Positions 43,475 to 49,106 of a DNA stretch of 64,000 bases are shown here, in pieces; position 1 is the first letter of the stretch; each line of letters starts with the position of its first letter. A model generated the notes under the pieces. That model ran no database searches and was not told the origin of the DNA. It saw only the letters and a program-made list of their open reading frames with translations. The stretch lies in contig NZ_JACSPN010000005.1 in assembly GCF_015142735.1 (NCBI RefSeq), forward strand, positions 100,083 to 164,082. The letters are read 5' to 3'. Position numbers and translations under genes: made by a program. The stretch is from Oerskovia douganii (lineage in GTDB: Bacteria > Actinomycetota > Actinomycetes > Actinomycetales > Cellulomonadaceae).

Positions 43475-43830
43475 CAGAGGAGCGTCCGGACGCTCACGCC
43501 CGCGGCGGCGAAGGTCTCGCGCAGCAGGGCGCGCGTGTCCTCCTCGAACGTGCCCGACGACGGCGCCCGGCACGTCGTCAGGGTCAGGTAGGCGGTGCCG
43601 TCCTCGGGCCACGTGTGGACCGCGAGGTGGGACTCGGCCAGGAGGGTCGCCATGCTGAAGCCCTGGGGGGCGAAGCGGTGCGACGTCTCGCCCAGCGGGG
43701 TCAGGCCCGCGCGGTCGACGACCCGGGAGATGCAGGTGCGGACGGTCTTCTCGTCGTCGAGGAGCGCGGGGTCGCCGCCGGAGACGTCGAAGACGTAGAC
43801 GAGGTTGCGGTTGACCGGGTCGGTCGGCAC
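43474..43830 (-). CDS. speH: S-adenosylmethionine decarboxylase proenzyme (SpeH type)
   Basis: Pyruvoyl enzyme of 118 residues that decarboxylates AdoMet to supply aminopropyl groups. The self-cleavage site is Glu66-Ser67 in AESHLAVHTWPEDG; the serine becomes the pyruvoyl group. The processing and catalytic residues H72 and C87 (LTTC) are also present, matching the S63/H68/C83 arrangement known for the Thermotoga enzyme. GTG 43830 follows GGGAGAACAC; a GTG at 43863 would add 11 residues. It is the first gene of the speH-DUF4178-DUF350-speE-like operon, so enzyme and aminopropyltransferase are produced together. Confidence 0.9.
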   Translation of the reverse strand: MPTDPVNRNLVYVFDVSGGDPALLDDEKTVRTCISRVVDRAGLTPLGETSHRFAPQGFSMATLLAESHLAVHTWPEDGTAYLTLTTCRAPSSGTFEEDTRALLRETFAAAGVSVRTLL

Positions 43831-43944
43831 GTGTTCTCCCTGGGCAGCGGCTGGCGGCGTCACCGTAGCGGATGCCCGATGTTCCGGAAAAATGGCGACC
43901 TTCCGGTGGACGCCGAGCGAGCCGGGACCTGGACGCCGTGCGCG

Positions 43945-45105
43945 CTAGGCCCCGGTGATCAGCGCGTCGAGGCGCTTGATCGGGTCCCAGGCGCCGTCCT
44001 CGCTGTTGCACACGACCGCGACCGTGGTCCCCGGTCCGCCGTCCCGCCCCGGGTAGTGCCGCACGATCGCGCTCGACCCGGTGTTGATCCCGTCCTTGGA
44101 CAGGGACCGGACGCTCCCGTCCGCGGTCACCTCGATCTCGAGGCCGAACGCGAAGTGCACGGCCGCGGCCTCCCCCGGCCCCGCGCCCTCGATCTCGTGG
44201 TGCAGGGCCTGCGGGGTCAGGAACGCGGACGTGAGGTCGGGCGGCAGCAGCTCGCCCGCGCGCACGGCGTCGAGGAACCGGACGAGGTCCGCCGCGGTCG
44301 TGTGCGCGCCGCCGTCGGGCGACCCGATGGGCGGGTAGCTGTAGATGTTCTGCCGCCAGCCCACGATCCCGGGTGCACCGCGCTCGCCCGGGCGAGCGGC
44401 GCCGTCGGGCGTGGCCTCCGCCGGGACGGCGGACGCGTCCGCGCGGACGGGCTCCCAGCCCTCCGCGACGTCCGGCACGGCCTCACGCATGTCGAAGAAG
44501 CCCGACGACGTCATGCCCGCGCGCGCGAAGACGTGCTCGCGGACGTAGTCGCGGTAGGTGAGGCCCGTGGCGTGCTCGAGGGCCAGTCCTGCCAGGACGT
44601 AGCCCACGTTGCAGTAGCGGCACCCCTCGCCCACAGGGAACGTCGGGGTCTTGTGGACGAACTGCGGCAGGAAGTCCGCGGTCTGCGTGACCGCGTAGCT
44701 CGGCTTCTCGACCCACAGGGCCTCGTAGGACTCGCCCGCCTCCTCGTCGGCGTCGTCCGCGATGCCCGAGGTGTGCGAGAGGAGGTGGCGCAACGTGACC
44801 TCGCGCGGGATCCGGGTGCCGTCGAGGTCGACGTGGTCGTGGATCGAGGCGTCCAGGTCGAGGGTCCCCGCGGCGACCTGCTGGAGGACCGCGACCGACG
44901 TGAAGAGCTTGGTCACCGAGGCGACGTCGAAGCGCGTCGAGGCCTTGACGGGGACGCCCCAGCGCCGCGAGGCCACGCCGTAGGCGCCCTCGAAGAGGGT
45001 CCCGCCGTCCTGGGACACGAGCACGACGCCCGAGAGCTCGTCCCGCGCGGCGGCCTGCCGCAGGTGGTCGTCGAGCGCGGCGAAGGCTTCTGCTGCAGGG
45101 GTCAT
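43945..45105 (-). CDS. Serine hydrolase, class C beta-lactamase/D-Ala-D-Ala carboxypeptidase family
   Basis: A 386-residue penicillin-binding-like serine hydrolase without signal peptide. The nucleophile motif SxxK is SVTK (DVASVTKLFTSVAVLQ, about residue 65), the tyrosine motif is YCN (CRYCNVGYVLAG), and LRHLLSHTSGI is the standard family block. Lack of a secretion signal argues against a true beta-lactamase; cytoplasmic esterase or amidase activity is more likely. TACCGT lies 7 bases before the ATG, consistent with a leaderless transcript. It is divergent from the lipoprotein gene. Confidence 0.88.
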   Translation of the reverse strand: MTPAAEAFAALDDHLRQAAARDELSGVVLVSQDGGTLFEGAYGVASRRWGVPVKASTRFDVASVTKLFTSVAVLQQVAAGTLDLDASIHDHVDLDGTRIPREVTLRHLLSHTSGIADDADEEAGESYEALWVEKPSYAVTQTADFLPQFVHKTPTFPVGEGCRYCNVGYVLAGLALEHATGLTYRDYVREHVFARAGMTSSGFFDMREAVPDVAEGWEPVRADASAVPAEATPDGAARPGERGAPGIVGWRQNIYSYPPIGSPDGGAHTTAADLVRFLDAVRAGELLPPDLTSAFLTPQALHHEIEGAGPGEAAAVHFAFGLEIEVTADGSVRSLSKDGINTGSSAIVRHYPGRDGGPGTTVAVVCNSEDGAWDPIKRLDALITGA

Positions 45106-45112
45106 GCCCTCG

Positions 45113-45118
45113 ACGGTA
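45113..45118 (-). promoter_or_regulatory. -10 box (TACCGT) for leaderless serine hydrolase mRNA
   Basis: TACCGT on the minus strand, 7 bases before ATG 45105. The divergent lipoprotein gene has its own box at 45189. Confidence 0.45.
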
Positions 45119-45188
45119 GGCCCGCCGGGTCGGGGCAGGCCAGGGAAAAGCCGTCGCGTCGCCCGGGCGCGGCGGCCGTCCGCACGCC

Positions 45189-45194
45189 TAGGGT
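45189..45194 (+). promoter_or_regulatory. -10 box (TAGGGT) for leaderless lipoprotein mRNA
   Basis: TAGGGT followed by 6 bases and GTG 45201. Confidence 0.5.
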
Positions 45195-45200
45195 GGGGCC

Positions 45201-45614
45201 GTGCGCCCACGCCTCGTCGCCGCCCTCGTCACCGCCGTCGGTGGGCTCGGCGCCGCCTGCGCGGCCCCGGGTCCCGACGACGCCCCCACCCCCACCGCGC
45301 CCCTGGGGCCGGCCGCGGTCTACCGCACCGTCGGGACGGGCGGCGACGCCGCGCTGCTCGAGGGCGTCGTGAGGATCGTCGACGGCTGTCTCTACGTCGA
45401 CGGGCAGGAAGGGACGGGGCGGTACTTCCCCTACTTCCCCGTGACCGACACCGCGTGGGAGGACGACACCCTGGTCTGGGACGGCGGGCGGTACGTCGAC
45501 GGCGACCCGATCTCGCTCGGTGGCGGGGAGATCGGTCCGGGTGGCCTGACCGACGCCGTCGCCCCGGCCGGGTGCGACGACTCGCAGGGCTGGATCGTGG
45601 CCCAGCGACGATGA
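45201..45614 (+). CDS. Small secreted lipoprotein, hypothetical
   Basis: A 137-residue putative lipoprotein. The N-terminus MRPRLVAALVTAVGGLGAAC is a short lipoprotein signal with the lipidated cysteine at position 20. A Pro/Thr-rich linker and a compact domain with two further cysteines (DGCLYVDG, AGCDDSQGW) that could form a disulfide follow. The segment YFPYFPVTDTAWEDDTLVWDGGRYVDGDPISLGGGEI suggests a small beta-sheet domain. Function is unknown. GTG 45201 is 6 bases past TAGGGT. The flavin oxidoreductase gene follows after 37 bases with its own strong ribosome site. Confidence 0.75.
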   Translation: MRPRLVAALVTAVGGLGAACAAPGPDDAPTPTAPLGPAAVYRTVGTGGDAALLEGVVRIVDGCLYVDGQEGTGRYFPYFPVTDTAWEDDTLVWDGGRYVDGDPISLGGGEIGPGGLTDAVAPAGCDDSQGWIVAQRR

Positions 45615-45651
45615 CCCCTGTCTTCCCCCACCGATTCGAAGGAGAACCACC

Positions 45652-46662
45652 GTGCCCCGTCCCCGCCTCGGCGTGATCGTCCCGCGCGACCTGCCGATCG
45701 CCGACCTGCTGCCGTTCGCGCTGCGTGCCGAGGAGATCGGCCTCGACGAGATCTGGGTGGTCGAGGACTGCTTCTTCCGGGGCGGGATCGCGCAGGCCGC
45801 GACGATCCTGGCCCGGACGCAGGCGATCCGCGTGGGCATCGGGATCCTGCCGGCCGCTGTCCGCAGCCCGGCCATGACCGCGCTCGAGGCGGGGACGCTC
45901 GCCGAGCTCCACCCCGGGAGGCTGCTGCTGGGGATCGGGCACGGGATGCCCGGGTGGATGCGGCAGATCGGCGTGTGGCCCAAGAGCCCGCTGACCCTGC
46001 TCGAGGAGACCACGGGCGCGGTCCGTGCCCTCCTGCACGGCGAGCGTCTCAGCGTCGACGGACGCTACGTACAGCTCGACGACGTCTCTCTGCACAGCCC
46101 CCCGCCCGTGGCGCCGCCCGTCCTCAACGGGGTGCGCGGGCCCAGGTCCTTGGAGGTCGCGGGCCGCGTCGCCGACGGCACGATCCTCGACATGCCCGTG
46201 ACCCCCGAGTACCTGGCGACGGTCCGCGAGGCCGTCGGACGAGGCCGGGCCGCGGCGGGGGCGAGCGCCCCGCCCGAGCACACGCTCGTCGCGTTCAGCC
46301 TCGCCGTGGTGCACGACGACGTCGCGGCAGCCCGCGAGATCGTCCGGCCCGCACTGGCCACGTTCGGCGCCGCGGACTGGACCGCGCAGATCGACCCGCT
46401 CCCGTTCGCGGCCGCGTTCCGGGAGCTGCGCGACGTGAGCGCGACCCCCGAGGCCTTCGCCCGCGCGATGCCCGACGAGTGGATCGACCAGCTCGCGATC
46501 GTCGGGCCCCCCGACGTCGTCCGGGCGCGGATGTCCGCGCTCGAGGCGAACGGGGTCAGCAGCGTGGTGGTCGTTCCCACGAGCCCCGACCCGGACCGGC
46601 CCGACGACCCGTTCGCGGCGCTCGACGCGCTCGCCCGCGTCGTGCTCCCCGCTGCGCGATGA
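45652..46662 (+). CDS. LLM class flavin-dependent oxidoreductase
   Basis: A 336-residue TIM-barrel enzyme of the luciferase-like monooxygenase family. The opening strand (LGVIVPRDLPIADLLPFALRAEEIGLDEIWVVED), the block RVGIGILPAAVRSPAMTALEAGTLAELHPGRLLLGIGHG and DGRYVQLDDVSLHSPP are family hallmarks. It would use reduced FMN or F420; Micrococcales relatives often use F420, but this cannot be read directly. GTG 45652 has a GAAGGAG ribosome site. Its substrate is unknown. It may share a transcript with the lipoprotein gene and ends at a hairpin. Confidence 0.9.
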   Translation: MPRPRLGVIVPRDLPIADLLPFALRAEEIGLDEIWVVEDCFFRGGIAQAATILARTQAIRVGIGILPAAVRSPAMTALEAGTLAELHPGRLLLGIGHGMPGWMRQIGVWPKSPLTLLEETTGAVRALLHGERLSVDGRYVQLDDVSLHSPPPVAPPVLNGVRGPRSLEVAGRVADGTILDMPVTPEYLATVREAVGRGRAAAGASAPPEHTLVAFSLAVVHDDVAAAREIVRPALATFGAADWTAQIDPLPFAAAFRELRDVSATPEAFARAMPDEWIDQLAIVGPPDVVRARMSALEANGVSSVVVVPTSPDPDRPDDPFAALDALARVVLPAAR

Positions 46663-46668
46663 GCCGAT

Positions 46669-46692
46669 GCCCCGTCCCGCGGGGGACGGGGC
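46669..46692. terminator. Hairpin terminator between convergent genes
   Basis: A perfect 10-base stem (GCCCCGTCCC at 46669-46678 against 46683-46692) with a GCGG loop, 6 bases after the LLM oxidoreductase stop and 19 before the opposing stop. Confidence 0.85.
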
Positions 46693-46711
46693 CGGGCCGG
46701 TCGCGATGACG

Positions 46712-47113
46712 TCAGGCCCGGCTCGCCCGCGCCGTCCTCAGTGGATGAGCTCTCGCCAGTTCTCGGGGGACCCGCTGCGCGGGACCGGGCGTCGTCTGGT
46801 CCTCGGGGTGCGCGATCGGCGGCGCGAGGTCCGGCCCCTCGAACGACTGCTCCGAGACGTAGTCCCAGTACCAGTCCTCGCCCGGCTCGTAGGTGCGCAT
46901 GAGCCGGTGGCCGGTCTCCCGGAAGTGCGCCGTGGCGTGCTGGGAGGGCGACGTGTCGCAGCACCCCACGTGCCCGCACTGCGCGCACCTGCGCAGATGC
47001 ACCCACCAGCCCTCGGACACCTCGCACTCGGCGCAGCCGGGACCGCTCGGCGGCACCGCCAGGTCGAGGGACTCCTCGAGGCCGGGGGCGCCGCCGTCGT
47101 CGGCCGCCGTCAA
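46712..47113 (-). CDS. UBP-type zinc finger domain protein
   Basis: A 133-residue protein almost entirely made of a UBP-type zinc finger: CAEC, then RRCAQCGHVGCCDTSPSQHATAHFRETGHRLMRTYEPGEDWYWDY, including the conserved cysteines, histidines and WYW. In eukaryotes this finger binds free ubiquitin tails. Bacterial versions occur without ubiquitin and their role is unknown. The start is inferred as TTG 47113, which overlaps the upstream stop (TTGA); no ATG or GTG lies in the N-terminal part of this frame. It is the last of three coupled genes with an SGNH hydrolase and a conserved unknown protein. Confidence 0.85.
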   Translation of the reverse strand: MTAADDGGAPGLEESLDLAVPPSGPGCAECEVSEGWWVHLRRCAQCGHVGCCDTSPSQHATAHFRETGHRLMRTYEPGEDWYWDYVSEQSFEGPDLAPPIAHPEDQTTPGPAQRVPRELARAHPLRTARASRA

Positions 47114-47799
47114 ACCTGTGCCCCGACGCTCCGCACGACCGGCTCCCAGTCCGCCGGGTCGAGCGGCTCGGCCGGCTCGGCAGCGGCCCAGCCGCGGGCT
47201 GCCTCGATCGTCGACGAGAGCAGCTCGTGGAGCGCGTCGTCGGCGTCCCGGGAACCGGCCTCCGAGATCCCCTGGACCGCGGCGGCGACGATGCTCGGGG
47301 CAGCGTCACGGGCGAACCGGGCCGGGCGCAGGCGCGAGCCCTTGCAGAACGACTCGGCCCAGGCCGCGGTCCGCGGCACCTTGTCCAGTGCCTCCTGCGA
47401 CGCCGGGGTGCGGGTGCCGGGCTCGCGCCCCTCGAGCTGGTCGAGCATGCGCTCGCCCGCGATGATCGCGACCGCGAGGACGTCCTGCCGGTCGCTCGGC
47501 GACACGGGCAGCGCCGTCTGCGCGGCGCGCAGCGAGATCCACACGCTCCAGCGCGGGTCGTCGGACCGCAGCCCGATCACGGACGGGATGAGGATCGCCA
47601 GGCGCGGCCGGGCTGCATCGCTCGTGAGGTCGTTGACCGCCCGCGCGAGCATCGCGACGAGCGGGTGCGTGCACTGGGGATGATCGCTCCAGCGCTCGCC
47701 GGCCAGGTACGACGCGAGCTCCATGAAGCACGCGCCCTTCTTCGGGTTGCGGTGCTTGCCGCGTCCTAGCATGGGTAGCACGTCGTACGTCGATGTCAC
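47110..47799 (-). CDS. Conserved hypothetical protein (between SGNH hydrolase and UBP zinc finger genes)
   Basis: A 229-residue soluble protein I cannot assign to a named family. Early residues read LGRGKHRNPKKGACFMELASYLAGERWSDHP, a conserved-looking block with one cysteine. A mostly helical region follows (LVAMLARAVNDLTSD, LAVAIIAGERMLDQL). No membrane helix or signal is visible. GTG 47799 follows GGAGGTGCCC and overlaps the SGNH hydrolase stop (GTGA). The stop overlaps the TTG of the UBP zinc finger gene, so the three proteins are probably made together. Confidence 0.75.
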   Translation of the reverse strand: MTSTYDVLPMLGRGKHRNPKKGACFMELASYLAGERWSDHPQCTHPLVAMLARAVNDLTSDAARPRLAILIPSVIGLRSDDPRWSVWISLRAAQTALPVSPSDRQDVLAVAIIAGERMLDQLEGREPGTRTPASQEALDKVPRTAAWAESFCKGSRLRPARFARDAAPSIVAAAVQGISEAGSRDADDALHELLSSTIEAARGWAAAEPAEPLDPADWEPVVRSVGAQV

Positions 47800-48524
47800 G
47801 AGGGCACCTCCATCAAGGGGTCCGGTCCATTCCAGTCTGCGACCGGCACCCCAGGTTGGCAACGGGTGGGACGCCGACCGTCCGCAGGCCCGGGCCGGGC
47901 CGGTGGCGGGGCGTCGCGGAACCGCTCGTCCAGCCACGCGAGGAAGGGCTCGACGACGACCGCCGCCAGCACCTCGTAGCCCGCCGCACCGGGGTGGTAC
48001 CCGTCGCCGTCCCGCACCTCGTGGCGCCAGACCTGGCTCCGCACGGTGGCCGAGAACGTGTCGACGAACGGGACGCCCCGTCGCTCCGCCGCCTCCCGCA
48101 ACGCCTCGCTCGTGCCGAGCAGGCGCAGGTTCTGCGCGTCGTCGTCGACCGCGGGCGGGCCGACGAGCAGGACCGACGCCGCGCCGGCCGCCTCGCACGA
48201 CCGGTCGAACGCACCGACGGTCCCGGAGGGCGTCACGCGCACCCGTCCCTCCACCAGGACCGTGTCGTTGACCCCGAACGACAGCACCACCCCGGAGCGC
48301 ACCCCGGACGGCAACCGTGGCGCCAGCTCGCGCGCCAGCCGGTCGCCGACGTCCACGGACGTGTCCCCCCGGACGCCCAGGTTGTACGCCGTCAGGCGAT
48401 GCCCACGCGCGACCGCGGCCGCCGTGACGCGCCCGACCCACCCCAGGGCCGTCGGGTCACCGGTCCCCGCGACGAACGAGTCCCCCACGAAGCACGTCCG
48501 GACGTCCGGCCCTGGCATCGACAT
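47796..48524 (-). CDS. SGNH/GDSL-type hydrolase
   Basis: A 242-residue esterase-like protein. All four SGNH blocks are visible: FVGDSFVAGTG with the nucleophile serine (about residue 16), the glycine block NLGVRGDTS, the asparagine in SFGVNDTV, and the D-x-x-H pair in GDGYHPGAAGYEVL. No signal peptide is present, so it is probably cytoplasmic. ATG 48524 lies 7 bases after TACGAT, supporting this start over an upstream one at 48551. It is the first gene of a three-gene overlapping operon. The substrate is unknown. Confidence 0.88.
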   Translation of the reverse strand: MSMPGPDVRTCFVGDSFVAGTGDPTALGWVGRVTAAAVARGHRLTAYNLGVRGDTSVDVGDRLARELAPRLPSGVRSGVVLSFGVNDTVLVEGRVRVTPSGTVGAFDRSCEAAGAASVLLVGPPAVDDDAQNLRLLGTSEALREAAERRGVPFVDTFSATVRSQVWRHEVRDGDGYHPGAAGYEVLAAVVVEPFLAWLDERFRDAPPPARPGPADGRRPTRCQPGVPVADWNGPDPLMEVPS

Positions 48525-48531
48525 GTCGCCG

Positions 48532-48537
48532 ATCGTA
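48532..48537 (-). promoter_or_regulatory. -10 box (TACGAT) for a leaderless three-gene mRNA
   Basis: TACGAT on the minus strand, 7 bases before ATG 48524 of the SGNH hydrolase gene. Confidence 0.5.
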
Positions 48538-48624
48538 GGGCTGTCCCGCACCGCACGCAGGGCCCGCCCGTCGTCCCTCCCCGGGGCCCGTCGCCGGGCG
48601 GCTTCACCCCTAAGGCGCCTCAGA

Positions 48625-48661
48625 CCATCTCAGGCGGGATACGCCGTCGGGCCTGAGGTGG
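48625..48661. promoter_or_regulatory. Inverted repeat in the divergent gap, candidate operator
   Basis: CCATCTCAGGC (48625-48635) and GCCTGAGGTGG (48651-48661) pair at 10 of 11 positions around a 15-base centre. It lies about 90 bases beyond the SGNH operon promoter and 114 before the small gene at 48775. Confidence 0.45.
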
Positions 48662-48774
48662 TGGAGGCCCAGAAACTACCCGCTCGACCGATGCACGACC
48701 GGCCCGCTCAGCACGAGAGTGAGGATCACAGCGGGCACCAGGTCCGCGACGACGACGCGACAGCGAGGACGACC

Positions 48775-48945
48775 ATGAACGAGACGTACGTGCTGGGGTT
48801 CGAGGCCGAGATGGCCTACCGCCAGCAGCAGCTCAGCAGCGAGTTCGACCACCACGAGGGCGTCCTGATGCACTGGATCCGGAGCCACCGCATGGGGCAC
48901 AGGACCCGCAGTCCCCACGCGCGCAGCACCGGTCAGAGCGGATGA
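48775..48945 (+). CDS. Small hypothetical protein (56 residues)
   Basis: A short open frame with a GAGGACGACC ribosome site in front of ATG 48775. The product MNETYVLGFEAEMAYRQQQL continues into a basic, histidine-rich second half (WIRSHRMGHRTRSPH). It is not like a shadow of another gene, because no gene runs on the opposite strand. No family is recognised. It precedes the large LuxR/ATPase regulator by 161 bases on the same strand. Coding status is moderately supported. Confidence 0.5.
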   Translation: MNETYVLGFEAEMAYRQQQLSSEFDHHEGVLMHWIRSHRMGHRTRSPHARSTGQSG

Positions 48946-49106
48946 CCGGACCCTCCTCCGGTCGGGTGAGCCGAGGACGCACACCGCCCTCGGCACCACC
49001 TGGACCCCGGTTCCCGGCCGGACCGGAGGAGGGGTTCGTCACACCGGGCGGCGAGTATCAGGAAACTTCGTGGCAGGCGTCACACCCCGCTGCGAGGATG
49101 GGCACC

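Noticed and set aside
43831-43863. Upstream GTG start at 43863 for the AdoMet decarboxylase
   Set aside because: GTG 43830 has the better ribosome site (GGGAG) and gives the standard family length; the extra 11 residues are not family-like.
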